Source of the DNA: an uncultured Thalassotalea sp.
GTDB taxonomy: Bacteria; Pseudomonadota; Gammaproteobacteria; Enterobacterales; Alteromonadaceae
Length of the DNA stretch: 64,000 nucleotides
Assembly (NCBI GenBank): GCA_947492575.1
Contig: CANLNK010000007.1
Coordinates: forward strand, 124,001 to 188,000
Direction of reading: 5' to 3'
The position numbers and the translations under genes were made by a program. Under the pieces are notes generated by a model that did no database searches, was not told where the DNA came from, and worked only from the letters and a program-made list of their open reading frames with translations. Of this stretch, positions 27,975 to 36,700 are shown piece after piece. The stretch's first letter is position 1; each line of letters starts with the position of its first letter.

Positions 27975-29366
27975 TTAGTAGTTCCTTAATTGGGCGAAAA
28001 TAGCATTAAGCTTATCGCCTGACTTAATACCAGGGCTTGTTTCAGCGCCTGAATTGATATCAAGTCCAAATAATTCATTTTGTTGTACCGTATCGATAGC
28101 GGTTTTGATGTTAGAGTTACCTTCGTCATCAAAACCTAAACCACCTGCCAATAAACAAGTCGATAGCGCTTGTTCGGTGTCAACTAGCACTTGCCAGCGA
28201 AACGGCTGGCCGCTACCAGGCGACTTTCCATCTAAGACAAAGTGCGTAACGGGTAGTGTTAATGGCGGTACTTGCTCGGTTACTGCATGTGCTTTCCAAA
28301 CGTCACAATTTGCAGGCAGTAAGGTTTTTAATTGCTCTAAATAGTCAGCATCCTCGTTACCATGCAATTGCACAGCATGTAAGCTAAGCGTCGAAGCGAT
28401 ATCAGCAACCTGTTGGGCGTCGTGATCAACGAATACACCAACATATTGTAAGCCGCTGATATTTTCAGTGATGTTTTTTGCCGTAGTTAGTGACACACAA
28501 CGTGGTGACTTTTCAGCGAAGATAAGACCGCCGTATACAGCGCCAGCGTCTTTCGCCGCTTTGGCGTCCTCTACGCGGGTTAAGCCACAGACTTTGTTTT
28601 CACCATAAATGAGTGTGCGACAGGCCAAATCAACATCTGGTTGCGCCATAATTGAGCTGCCCACTAGGAACCCGTCAACTGCTGGTGCTAGTTCTCTGAC
28701 TTGTGCGTTGGTATAAATTCCTGACTCAGAAATAACTAATCGATCCTCTGGTATCTTAGGTGCGAATTCAAAGGTACGTGCAATGTCTGTAGAAAGGTCA
28801 CGTAAATTACGGTTATTGATACCAATAAGCTTGGCGTCTAATGCGAGTGCGCGGTCCAGCTCTTCTTGATTCGATACTTCCGTTAATATTGCTAAGTTGT
28901 ATTGCTTAGCAACACTGGCTAATGATTGGTATTCTTCATCAGCTAATACACTCAACATCAATAAAATAGCGTCAGCACCGTAAAAGCGTGCAAGATAGAC
29001 TTGATAAGTATCGACAAAGAAGTCCTTGTTTAATACCGGCGATTTTACTTTAGCGGTAACTTGTTGAAGGTATTCAAAAGTACCTTGGAAGTATTTCTCG
29101 TCAGTAAGCACTGAAATGCCAGCCGCATATTTGTCATAAGTCGTGGCGATATCGACGACATCAAAATCTTCGCGGATTAAGCCTTTTGAAGGAGACGCTT
29201 TTTTACACTCTAAAATAAAGCCCGCGTCTTCTTTGCTTAACTCTGCATACAAATCTTTTTGCGTCGGTACTAATGTATCGATAAAGCTGGCCAGCGGTTT
29301 TGTTTCTTTAAGTGCAGCAATTTCTTCACGTTTGTCTGCAACAATTTTTGCTAATACGTTAGCCAT
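27975..29366 (-). CDS. trpCF: Bifunctional indole-3-glycerol phosphate synthase / phosphoribosylanthranilate isomerase
   Basis: A 463-residue fusion, as in enterics. The TrpC domain (about 1–255) has [15 protein letters not shown] with catalytic Lys, [23 protein letters not shown] and ISESGI. The TrpF domain (about 256–463) has [11 protein letters not shown] with the general-base Cys, [22 protein letters not shown] and the final [19 protein letters not shown]. It performs steps three and four of tryptophan synthesis. It starts one base after trpD ends. Confidence 0.96.
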   Translation of the reverse strand: MANVLAKIVADKREEIAALKETKPLASFIDTLVPTQKDLYAELSKEDAGFILECKKASPSKGLIREDFDVVDIATTYDKYAAGISVLTDEKYFQGTFEYLQQVTAKVKSPVLNKDFFVDTYQVYLARFYGADAILLMLSVLADEEYQSLASVAKQYNLAILTEVSNQEELDRALALDAKLIGINNRNLRDLSTDIARTFEFAPKIPEDRLVISESGIYTNAQVRELAPAVDGFLVGSSIMAQPDVDLACRTLIYGENKVCGLTRVEDAKAAKDAGAVYGGLIFAEKSPRCVSLTTAKNITENISGLQYVGVFVDHDAQQVADIASTLSLHAVQLHGNEDADYLEQLKTLLPANCDVWKAHAVTEQVPPLTLPVTHFVLDGKSPGSGQPFRWQVLVDTEQALSTCLLAGGLGFDDEGNSNIKTAIDTVQQNELFGLDINSGAETSPGIKSGDKLNAIFAQLRNY

Positions 29367-29367
29367 G

Positions 29368-30405
29368 TTACTTTGTACCCTCAGTGTCGGCTGATAAATC
29401 TTGGTTTGAAAGGCTCACTAACGACTCGAGTGTCTTCAACCCTTGACCTGACAGCAATACTTCATTGGCAATCGCGGTAGCACCCTCAAGAGTGTCTGCT
29501 TTGCCATGTAAATACAGTAGTGCTGCACAGTTAATTAATACTGCCGCATTATGTGCAGCTTCACCTTTGCCCGACAGGATATTTTTTATCGTTTGAGCAT
29601 TTTCTTCCGGTGTACCTCCCTTGATGTCTTCAAGCGAGTAACGCGCTAAACCGAAGTCTTCTGGGCTAATGGTACGCTCGGAAATCGTGCCATTTTGAAT
29701 CTCAATAACCTGTGTTTCACCGTGCAGTGCAATCTCATCTAAACCACTGCCATGAACTACCCAAACACGCTCAACGCCAGTTAGTACTAGGGCATTAGCA
29801 ATGACAGGAAGTAGTGCTGGTGTATAAACGCCTAATAACATCGTTTTAGGAGCGGCAGGGTTAACTAATGGACCAAGAATGTTAAATAAGGTGCGTACAC
29901 CCATCGCTTTGCGCACTGGCGCAGCGTGCCTAAAGCCAGGGTGATAAGCAGGCGCAAATAAGAAGCAAAGGTTGCATTCAGTTAAACAATTGGCGGCAGT
30001 TTCTGGTGACATCATTAAATTGACGCCAAATGCTTCGAGTAAGTCAGCAGATCCAGACATTGACGATACACTGCGGTTGCCATGCTTAGCCATTTTCAAT
30101 CCGCATGCGGCAGCTAAAATTGCCGCAGTTGTAGAAATGTTAATGGTATTGGCACCGTCACCGCCGGTACCGACACAATCGGCTACGTCAAAATCGAGTG
30201 ATGGAAATGTTGTTGCATTGTCTCTTACCGCAAGTGCGGCGCCAGCGATTTCAGCAGGCGTTTCACCTTTGATTTTAAGCGCGGTTAAAACTGACGCGAG
30301 TAAGGATGGCTCGACTTCACCTTGAATCATTTGTTCAAAGAAGGCCTGCGCTTCACTTTGCTCAAGAGAGCCTTGTTCAATTAATGTGTTAAGTACCAAG
30401 CTCAT
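29368..30405 (-). CDS. trpD: Anthranilate phosphoribosyltransferase
   Basis: A 345-residue enzyme moving phosphoribosyl from PRPP to anthranilate. The PRPP loop CVGTGGDGANTINIST, the KHGNRSVSSMSGSADLLEAFG anthranilate site and FLFAPAYHPGFRHAAPVRKAMGVRT are intact. It is separate from trpG here, unlike the TrpGD fusion of E. coli. Its start overlaps the trpG stop by one base. Confidence 0.96.
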   Translation of the reverse strand: MSLVLNTLIEQGSLEQSEAQAFFEQMIQGEVEPSLLASVLTALKIKGETPAEIAGAALAVRDNATTFPSLDFDVADCVGTGGDGANTINISTTAAILAAACGLKMAKHGNRSVSSMSGSADLLEAFGVNLMMSPETAANCLTECNLCFLFAPAYHPGFRHAAPVRKAMGVRTLFNILGPLVNPAAPKTMLLGVYTPALLPVIANALVLTGVERVWVVHGSGLDEIALHGETQVIEIQNGTISERTISPEDFGLARYSLEDIKGGTPEENAQTIKNILSGKGEAAHNAAVLINCAALLYLHGKADTLEGATAIANEVLLSGQGLKTLESLVSLSNQDLSADTEGTK

Positions 30406-31058
30406 TATTCTGTTCCTTGCTGAGATAGATTAGACATATCAAGTACGTGCTCAATCGCTTGCGCCAATAAGTTGCTGCCATATGTCGTAAGTACAGATTC
30501 AGGATGGAATTGGAATCCTAATGCAGCATCTTTGACATGTTCAACTGCCATAACCAAATCATCAACTGAAGCTGTTACCTCAAGTGATGATGGTACCTGA
30601 GTCGCCACCAAAGAATGGTAGCGGGCGACTGGTAACGGATTATTGATACCAGCAAAAGCTCCCGTCTGATTATGAGTGACGTTAGACGACTTGCCATGCA
30701 CAATTTGTGGCGCACGTTCAACCTTGCCGCCGTAGTGTTCAACTAGTGCTTGGTGACCCAGACAAATTCCCAACATAGGATAATGACCCGCAGCTTTAGC
30801 GATGAGTTCCATTAAGCAGCCTGCCTCGCTAGGGCAACCTGGGCCTGGAGATAACACTAAGAGTACCTCACCGGTTAATGCTTTAAGTTGCTCTAAAATA
30901 AAATCCGCTGATACCGTATTACGGTAGACTTTAGGGCTAAAGCCGAGTTGATAAAACTCGTCAACAAGGTTGTAAGTAAACGAGTCTAAATTGTCGAGCA
31001 TGACAATATGACGTCTAGATTCTGACTGTTTGTCTACTTCGATATTAGTGATTGCCAT
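30405..31058 (-). CDS. trpG: Anthranilate synthase glutaminase component
   Basis: A 217-residue class I glutamine amidotransferase supplying ammonia to TrpE. Motifs: SPGPGCPSEAG, the nucleophile-bearing GICLGHQAL and the His/Glu dyad in FQFHPESVLT. It has about 17 residues before the conserved IVMLDNLDSFTYNLV, and its start overlaps trpE by 14 bases, typical of coupled TrpE–TrpG synthesis in equal amounts. Confidence 0.96.
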   Translation of the reverse strand: MAITNIEVDKQSESRRHIVMLDNLDSFTYNLVDEFYQLGFSPKVYRNTVSADFILEQLKALTGEVLLVLSPGPGCPSEAGCLMELIAKAAGHYPMLGICLGHQALVEHYGGKVERAPQIVHGKSSNVTHNQTGAFAGINNPLPVARYHSLVATQVPSSLEVTASVDDLVMAVEHVKDAALGFQFHPESVLTTYGSNLLAQAIEHVLDMSNLSQQGTE

Positions 31059-32697
31059 GATCAGCCTCCTCGTTGCTTACTGCTGAACTGCGGTTTGATC
31101 TTCCATCAATAGCGGCTTGTGCTACTGAAATGGCATTGATGACTGCCTGTGCTTTTTGACGTGTTTCATCAGCTTCAGCTTGAGGAATAGAGTCATAAAC
31201 TACGCCAGCACCAGCTTGCACATGGGCCGTTTCATTGCTGACAAATGCGCTGCGAATCACGATACAGGTATCCATTTCGCCTTCACCTGTTAAGTAGCCA
31301 ACTGCACCGCCATAACTGCCGCGACGTTTACCTTCAAATTGTCTAATAAGCTGCGTAGCTTTTACTTTTGGCGCTCCAGATAAGGTGCCCATATTCATGC
31401 AGGCTTGGTAAGCATGCAGGGCATCTAGTTCAGGTTTAAGTTCGCCACACACACGAGACACTAAGTGCATAACGTGAGAGTAGCGATCAACTTTTAACAA
31501 GTCGGCAACGTATCGCGTACCTGGCTTGGCAACGCGAGCAATATCGTTGCGCGCTAAGTCGACTAACATGATGTGTTCAGCTAACTCTTTTTGATCCTGA
31601 CGAAGGTCAAGTTCAATACGACTGTCTAAATCTGGCGAAAGCTTTCCTGTGCTGTCAAAGCCTCGAGGGCGAGTGCCAGCAATTGGGTACAGTTCAACTT
31701 GATTGTTTTGCGTTTGATACTTAAGTGCTGACTCAGGTGACGCACCAAAAATACTGAATTCCTCATCTTGCATGAAAAACATGTATGGACTTGGGTTAGT
31801 CAATTTTAGTGCCTGATAAGCTAACAGCGGTTCTGGACAAGATAACGAAAAGGTTCGCGATGGAACAACTTGAAAGATGTCACCCGCACGCACATGCTCT
31901 TTTAAGGCTTCAACGGTATCGCAGTAGTCTTTATCCGAGATATCAACACTGACCGAAACCTCTGTTTTTTCGGTTACTTCTACAACGGTATCTTGGCTAA
32001 TAGGCGTTGATAGCTGCGTTTTTATTTCTGAAAGTCTGCGACTTATCTCGAAATAGCTTTTCTGCTGCTCTGGACCTGAAAATACATTGCCAATGATTTC
32101 TGTGCTGCGTTTTTCATGGTCAATAACGACGATCGTTTCAGCTAAGTAGAACACGAAATCAGGGCAGGTGTTGTCTTTACTCTCGACAACAGGCAATTGC
32201 TCAGCAATCGCCATTAAATCAAAGGCAAAACAGCCCGCTAAAAATACCGCAAATTCGTGATGATCACTGTTGGTTAATTGCTGACAAGAACGCAATGCTT
32301 CAAAAGCGTTACTGACATGCAGTCTTACCATCTCATCGAGGTTTTCTTCGCTCTCGGCAAAGGTGGCCACTAATTGGCGACCAATCACAGACTCCATTTC
32401 TACTAAAGAGGCTTTCTTAGCAAGAATGGGTTTAATCGCCTCGAGCGCTGCTTCACCATTAGCCGACAATGGCGTGAGAAATACCAAATTACCTTCACAG
32501 ACAATTTTTAATGCTGCGTCAGTAACCAGTAAACTCTTCAGTTGATGCTTTTTATCGATTTCAGCCGACTCAAGCAACACCGTATGTGGCTTGCTTTGGC
32601 AGATCTGTTGATAAACCGCCAATGGGTCAGCTTGATAGTTAGCTGAGCCAGAAAGGGTATTAACAAAACCCAGTGCGGTATTGATATTAGTGTGCAT
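31045..32697 (-). CDS. trpE: Anthranilate synthase component I
   Basis: A 550-residue enzyme converting chorismate to anthranilate with TrpG. The feedback-inhibition motif LLES is at 41–44, as in enteric TrpE, so tryptophan inhibition is expected. The chorismate-binding domain (about 260–525) has GDIFQVVPSRTFS, NPSPYMFFM, PIAGTRPRG, ELDLRQDQKELAEHIMLVDLARND and the final GAGVVYDSIPQAEADET. It is the second gene of the operon, eight bases after the DAHP synthase stop. Confidence 0.97.
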   Translation of the reverse strand: MHTNINTALGFVNTLSGSANYQADPLAVYQQICQSKPHTVLLESAEIDKKHQLKSLLVTDAALKIVCEGNLVFLTPLSANGEAALEAIKPILAKKASLVEMESVIGRQLVATFAESEENLDEMVRLHVSNAFEALRSCQQLTNSDHHEFAVFLAGCFAFDLMAIAEQLPVVESKDNTCPDFVFYLAETIVVIDHEKRSTEIIGNVFSGPEQQKSYFEISRRLSEIKTQLSTPISQDTVVEVTEKTEVSVSVDISDKDYCDTVEALKEHVRAGDIFQVVPSRTFSLSCPEPLLAYQALKLTNPSPYMFFMQDEEFSIFGASPESALKYQTQNNQVELYPIAGTRPRGFDSTGKLSPDLDSRIELDLRQDQKELAEHIMLVDLARNDIARVAKPGTRYVADLLKVDRYSHVMHLVSRVCGELKPELDALHAYQACMNMGTLSGAPKVKATQLIRQFEGKRRGSYGGAVGYLTGEGEMDTCIVIRSAFVSNETAHVQAGAGVVYDSIPQAEADETRQKAQAVINAISVAQAAIDGRSNRSSAVSNEEADHGNH

Positions 32698-32705
32698 GTG
32701 ATGTC

Positions 32706-33722
32706 CTATCTCAAAACTTTGCCAGCCGCGCTGACGAATGGCTTGATATCCGCCATTAGCTTAGCAAAATCTTCTTCTGTTAATGCTTGATGTCCGTCAG
32801 ATAATGCCTCTTTCGGGTTTAAATGTGCTTCAACAATAATGCCGTCTGCACCGACAGCAGCCGCCGCTCGAGAAAGAGGGTTAATCAGAGACTTCACACC
32901 TGTACCATGTGAAGGATCAACCAGCACAGGTAAATGAGTTTTTTCTTTTAGGTAAGCGACCGCATTAAGGTCCAAAGTATTTCGTGTTGCAGTTTCAAAC
33001 GTTCTAATACCGCGTTCACATAAAATAACGTTAGGATTACCTGCATTGATAATGTATTCCGCAGCGAGCAATAATTCTTCGATAGTTGCGCTCATACCAC
33101 GCTTGAGTAGTACAGGCTTTTGCTGTTTACCGACGGCTTCGAGCAAACGAAAGTTTTGCATATTGCGGGCGCCAATTTGGTAGCAGTCGATATATTCTGC
33201 CATCAATTCAGCATCACTCGGATCGATAATTTCAGTCACTGTTGGCAGTTGGTATTGCGCTTTTGCTGCTTTTAATAGCTTTAAGCCTTCTTCACCTAAA
33301 CCTTGGAAACTGTATGGGCTAGTGCGTGGTTTATATGCACCGCCTCGAAGTAGGGGCACGCCATGTGACTTGATCATGTCAGCGACGCCAAATAATTGGT
33401 CTTGAGATTCAACTGAACAAGGGCCAGCAATAACAGTAAAGTTACCACCACCAATTTTAACGTCGTCTATTGCGACGACTGAATCATGGGCCTGTAGCTC
33501 ACGGCTAACAAGTTTGTATGGGCTTAAGATGGGTTTGATGTCATCTACCATCGGGTAGCTGTCAAGGTGAAGTTGGCGAAGGATTCTCTCGTCGCCTAAT
33601 GCGCCTAATACGGTGCGCTCTATGCCAGGCATGTATAGTGGCTTTAAACCTAGCTCGGCAATTTTTGCTAAAATTTCGTTTGCGTCCGCTTCTGTTGCTT
33701 GCGGCTTTAATACAATAATCAT
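32706..33722 (-). CDS. aroF: 3-deoxy-7-phosphoheptulonate (DAHP) synthase, type I-beta with N-terminal regulatory domain
   Basis: A 338-residue DAHP synthase, the first enzyme of the shikimate pathway (PEP + erythrose 4-phosphate). Residues 1–70 (MIIVLKPQATEADANEILAKI) form the ferredoxin-like regulatory domain known from the Thermotoga-type enzyme. The catalytic barrel has AGPCSVESQDQ, RGGAYKPRTSPYSFQG, the GARNMQNF block and VDPSHGTG. This is a different class from the enteric AroF/G/H. As first gene of the trp operon it places entry into the aromatic pathway under tryptophan attenuation. The symbol follows common usage and is not certain. Confidence 0.92.
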   Translation of the reverse strand: MIIVLKPQATEADANEILAKIAELGLKPLYMPGIERTVLGALGDERILRQLHLDSYPMVDDIKPILSPYKLVSRELQAHDSVVAIDDVKIGGGNFTVIAGPCSVESQDQLFGVADMIKSHGVPLLRGGAYKPRTSPYSFQGLGEEGLKLLKAAKAQYQLPTVTEIIDPSDAELMAEYIDCYQIGARNMQNFRLLEAVGKQQKPVLLKRGMSATIEELLLAAEYIINAGNPNVILCERGIRTFETATRNTLDLNAVAYLKEKTHLPVLVDPSHGTGVKSLINPLSRAAAAVGADGIIVEAHLNPKEALSDGHQALTEEDFAKLMADIKPFVSAAGKVLR

Positions 33723-33840
33723 TGAAGTTTTCCTAATATAAAATCTATGGGGTTGTCATCCGGCGTAAATTGGCTGAAGCCACCAGATAAACCAACTTTT
33801 TACTTTTGTCGTTAACATGTGAATGTCCAAATTGGCTAGT

Positions 33841-33911
33841 TAAATAGTTAAATAGTTAAATAATTAAATTAAATAGTTAAATTAAATAGTTAAATTAAAT
33901 AGTTAAGTTAA
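33841..33911 (-). repeat. AT-rich tandem repeats in the trp operon leader
   Basis: On the plus strand three TTAAATAG units (8 bp) are followed by three copies of the 13-mer TTAAATTAAATAG and degenerate ends. They lie in the leader between the attenuator terminator and the DAHP synthase start. Probably slippage-prone; no obvious regulatory role. Confidence 0.8.
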
Positions 33912-33923
33912 AGTCTTAAAATG

Positions 33924-33949
33924 AAAAAACCCGCCAGAGGGCGGGTTTT
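33924..33949 (-). terminator. Transcription attenuator terminator of the aro–trp operon
   Basis: On the minus strand CCCGCC-CTCT-GGCGGG followed by six T, a strong intrinsic terminator 47 bases after the leader peptide stop and 200 bases before the first structural gene. The leader segment GGGTT (about 33988–33992) can pair with AACCC at the 5' side of the terminator stem, giving an antiterminator, while CTCAA…TTGTGAG around the leader stop can form the alternative 1:2 stem. Confidence 0.88.
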
Positions 33950-33995
33950 CGTAATCTTTTTCTGTTTGCAAAATGCACAAAAGCTCACAACCCAC

Positions 33996-34049
33996 CTATG
34001 TTGAGTTATGCCACCACCAAATAAGTTGTACGGTTTCTTTTGTGTTCAT
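33996..34049 (-). CDS. trpL: trp leader peptide
   Basis: A 17-codon frame encoding MNTKETVQLIWWWHNST, with three consecutive Trp codons (TGGTGGTGG) near its end and a stop 47 bases before the attenuator hairpin. This is the classic arrangement in which ribosome stalling at Trp codons favours the antiterminator. A GTG codon lies directly before the ATG; AAAGAGAT is about 13 bases upstream, a somewhat long spacing. Confidence 0.9.
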   Translation of the reverse strand: MNTKETVQLIWWWHNST

Positions 34050-34172
34050 CACGTTTTGCTATCTCTTTAAATTTATTTCTTCAAGCTTTGTGCACTGTAT
34101 GTTCGCTGCATATTTCATTAAGAGTTGCAGCACAGTCTCTTGTTATTTAGCCGCTTGCTTATCATCAGCCTA

Positions 34173-34195
34173 GCTATCAAGGTTGCTATCAAGGT
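34173..34195. repeat. Direct repeat in the trp–rnm divergent promoter region
   Basis: GCTATCAAGGT occurs twice, 12 bases apart (34173–34183 and 34185–34195), between trpL and rnm. It could be a regulator site, but it resembles no TrpR or TyrR box that I recognise. Confidence 0.45.
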
Positions 34196-34250
34196 AGAAT
34201 AGTTTCTTCTAGCCCTGAATGCCTATATAGAAGAACCGAAAACGCTTGTT

Positions 34251-35114
34251 ATGTCAATAGCCGATTTTGACTTTAATTTGTCTACTCGTTGTGATTTTCA
34301 CACCCATACCCGTTGTTCCGATGGACAGCTTAGTCCTGCGCAACTACTTGAACGTGCTGAAAATTTTCAAGTTGATGTATTGGCAATTACCGATCATGAC
34401 ACAACAGCCGCACTCGATATTGCAAATCGTTATATCTTAGAAAAATCACTAAAAGTCACCTTGCTTACTGGAATTGAGATTTCCACCATGTGGCAAAACT
34501 TCGAAATCCACATTGTTGGGCTAAATATCGATCCTGACCACGAGGCCATGAAAACACTTGTTGCGAGTCAGCAGGCCGCGAGGGAGAGCCGGGCGCTGCA
34601 GATGGGGGAGAAACTCGCTAAGTGTGGCTTTGAAAATATGACAGAAAAAGCCAAAGCATTAGCTGGAGATGGCTCTATCACTCGAGCACACTTTGCACGT
34701 GTACTTTATAACGAAGGTCGCGTTAGTAATATGCAAGCAGCTTTCGATAAGTATATTGGTAAGAAGCAGCGCGCTTTTGTAAAGCCCTTATGGTGTGATG
34801 TTGCTCATGCGGTTGATGTTATTCATCAGGCAGGTGGTACAGCGGTAATTGCTCACCCAATGCGATATGACATGACATCTAAGTGGCTTCGCCGCTTGAT
34901 TTTAGACTTCAAAGCAGCGGGCGGCGACGCAATGGAAATAGTTTTACCGCAAATGAGCCCAGATCAAAGGCGACTTATGCTAACCTTTTGTCTAGAATAT
35001 GATTTATATGCTTCACTTGGCTCAGATTTCCACTTTCCGAGTAAATGGAGTGACTTGGGACGCAATTTAACCTTGCCTGAACAAGTAAAGCCTGTGTGGT
35101 CGCTTTGGCGTTAA
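34251..35114 (+). CDS. rnm: PHP-domain 5'-3' exoribonuclease (RNase AM, YciV/TrpH)
   Basis: A 287-residue PHP-domain phosphoesterase. Metal-binding motifs: CDFHTHTRCSDGQLSP, ITDHDTTAA, GIEIST, the His of EIHIVGLN, IAHPMRYDM and the C-terminal GSDFHFPS. E. coli Rnm matures 5' ends of rRNAs and degrades short RNAs, releasing nucleotides. It lies divergent from the trp operon and before yciO, the same order as in E. coli. The start is well supported by the conserved distance to DFHTH. Confidence 0.92.
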   Translation: MSIADFDFNLSTRCDFHTHTRCSDGQLSPAQLLERAENFQVDVLAITDHDTTAALDIANRYILEKSLKVTLLTGIEISTMWQNFEIHIVGLNIDPDHEAMKTLVASQQAARESRALQMGEKLAKCGFENMTEKAKALAGDGSITRAHFARVLYNEGRVSNMQAAFDKYIGKKQRAFVKPLWCDVAHAVDVIHQAGGTAVIAHPMRYDMTSKWLRRLILDFKAAGGDAMEIVLPQMSPDQRRLMLTFCLEYDLYASLGSDFHFPSKWSDLGRNLTLPEQVKPVWSLWR

Positions 35115-35237
35115 CTTTATAGCACCTAATGACAGGCAATAATTCGTTGTCACCGCTAATAGGCCAGCTGTTGGCGATAGCATTAATGATCTGCCTTCTA
35201 TTTTTCCACGTGTGAGCGCACGTTAAGGTACGCACTT

Positions 35238-35858
35238 ATGAGTCAATTTTTCTACGTACATCCAGATAACCCGCAAGGGCGTTTAATGAAGCAGGCTGCA
35301 GCCATGATTAAGGACGGCGCAGTGGTGGTTTATCCAACCGACTCTGGCTATGCATTGGGCTGTCATTTAGGAGACAAAAAGGCACTTGAGCGCATTTGTC
35401 AGATTCGAAAAATCGATATGGATCATGATTTTGCGCTGATTTGCCGAGACTTATCAGAGCTATCTGAATACGCCAAGGTCGACAATACCGCATTTCGTTT
35501 AATGAAAAATAATACACCGGGGGCTTACACTTTTATTTTCAAAGCAACGAAAGAAGTGCCACGCCGTTTGATGAATCCGAAGAAAAAGACCATTGGTATT
35601 CGCATACCAGACAATGCAATTGCGCAAGCCTTACTCGAAGAACTTGGAGAGCCGCTGATGTCGACTACGCTCATTATGCCGGGCGAGGATATGGCGGAAT
35701 TCGATCCAGAGCACATTCGCGATATTCTGGAAAAGCGCGTCGATTTAATTTTAAATGGTGGCTACCTTGGTGAGCATCCAACGACGGTTATTGATTTTTC
35801 TGAAGGGGAAGCAGATATTCTCCGCGTTGGCGAAGGCGACGCAGCACCATTTGAATAA
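35238..35858 (+). CDS. yciO: YciO family protein (Sua5/YciO/YrdC fold)
   Basis: A 206-residue YrdC-fold protein. The core reads VVVYPTDSGYALGCHLGDKKALERICQIRKID, with the KRxxx region altered as in YciO, and continues with PGAYTFIFKATKEVPRRL, TIGIRIPDN and STTLIMPGED. It resembles TsaC/Sua5, which makes threonylcarbamoyl-AMP for tRNA t6A, but YciO is a paralogue whose main role is not settled. Same order as E. coli: rnm–yciO–…–rluB. Confidence 0.9.
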   Translation: MSQFFYVHPDNPQGRLMKQAAAMIKDGAVVVYPTDSGYALGCHLGDKKALERICQIRKIDMDHDFALICRDLSELSEYAKVDNTAFRLMKNNTPGAYTFIFKATKEVPRRLMNPKKKTIGIRIPDNAIAQALLEELGEPLMSTTLIMPGEDMAEFDPEHIRDILEKRVDLILNGGYLGEHPTTVIDFSEGEADILRVGEGDAAPFE

Positions 35859-35878
35859 GCCAAACCGTTGCTTAAATA

Positions 35879-35920
35879 GAGCAGGGTTAATGGAGCAGAG
35901 TTAATGGAGCAAAGTTAATG
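35879..35920 (+). repeat. Three 14-bp tandem repeats ending at the scpA start codon
   Basis: Units GAGCAGGGTTAATG, GAGCAGAGTTAATG and GAGCAAAGTTAATG (35879, 35893, 35907). The third ends with the ATG of scpA. The ATGs of units 1 and 2 (35890 and 35904) each open a four-codon frame, M-E-Q-S-stop, whose TAA overlaps the next ATG (TAATG), giving a chain of overlapping mini-frames running into scpA. Confidence 0.85.
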
Positions 35921-36700
35921 GAACAACAGGAATTACCGTTAGCGATGGTTAGAGGCGAAGCATATACCGCTTTGCCTTCCGATCTGTTCATCCCACCAGA
36001 TGCGCTGGAAGTGCATTTAGAGGAATTTGAAGGCCCGCTTGATTTACTTTTGTACCTTATCAAAAAACAAAAGTTTGATATTGCAGATTTACCGATAGCT
36101 CCCATTTCCGAACAATACTTTCAATATATTCAACAGCTTGAATATCGAAACATTAACCTGTCAGCAGATTATTTAGTAATGGCTGCGACGCTTGCCTATA
36201 TCAAATCGCGAATGCTTCTACCGAAACCTGAGGTCGATGACGAAGAAGAAGACCCGCGTGCAGAGCTTGTTCGCAAGTTACAGGAATATCAAAAAGTGAA
36301 AAATGCAGCTGAATTGCTGGATCAGTTGCCACGAGAAGAGCGTGAGTTTTTCGTGTCAGGTGTATCGCTTGATGAAGACAGAGATAGTGCCGACAAAGCG
36401 TTTGAACAAGTGTTGCTTGCCGACCTTATTTCCGCCTATCAGCAAGTGATTAAGCGAGAAGCCGCATTTGAGCATCATCATATTCAACGAGAAGCAATAT
36501 CAACCCACGATAAAATTGAAGCCTTGTTGGAAAAATTAACGTATTATATGCGCCCTATGACGTTGGTAGAATTACTTGATATCAATGAGGGCCGACAAGG
36601 TGTGGTAGTGACCTTTTTAGCAATTCTTGAATTGATTAAGTCGCAAATGATTCATTGCTTGGTGGTGGATGATCACATCGAGGTAAGTCTGCATGACTAG
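35918..36700 (+). CDS. scpA: Segregation and condensation protein A (kleisin)
   Basis: A 260-residue ScpA, the kleisin that bridges SMC heads. The N-terminal part has LEEFEGPLDLLLYLIKKQKFDIADLPIAPI, the SMC-neck-binding helical domain, followed by YLVMAATLAYIKSRMLLP; the C-terminal winged helix (about 195–258) reads VTFLAILELIKSQMIHCLV. It overlaps scpB by eight bases. In gammaproteobacteria with ScpAB, either SMC or MukBEF may be the partner; no smc gene is in the window. The start sits in a tandem repeat with overlapping mini-frames. Confidence 0.94.
   Translation: MEQQELPLAMVRGEAYTALPSDLFIPPDALEVHLEEFEGPLDLLLYLIKKQKFDIADLPIAPISEQYFQYIQQLEYRNINLSADYLVMAATLAYIKSRMLLPKPEVDDEEEDPRAELVRKLQEYQKVKNAAELLDQLPREEREFFVSGVSLDEDRDSADKAFEQVLLADLISAYQQVIKREAAFEHHHIQREAISTHDKIEALLEKLTYYMRPMTLVELLDINEGRQGVVVTFLAILELIKSQMIHCLVVDDHIEVSLHD

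Noticed and set aside
33973-34173. 66-codon plus-strand frame in the trp leader region
   Set aside because: It is the complement of the trp leader peptide and attenuator region; no ribosome binding site or family likeness.
35238-35858. TsaC/Sua5 t6A synthase
   Set aside because: Sequence and gene order match YciO, a paralogue; the main TsaC is expected elsewhere.
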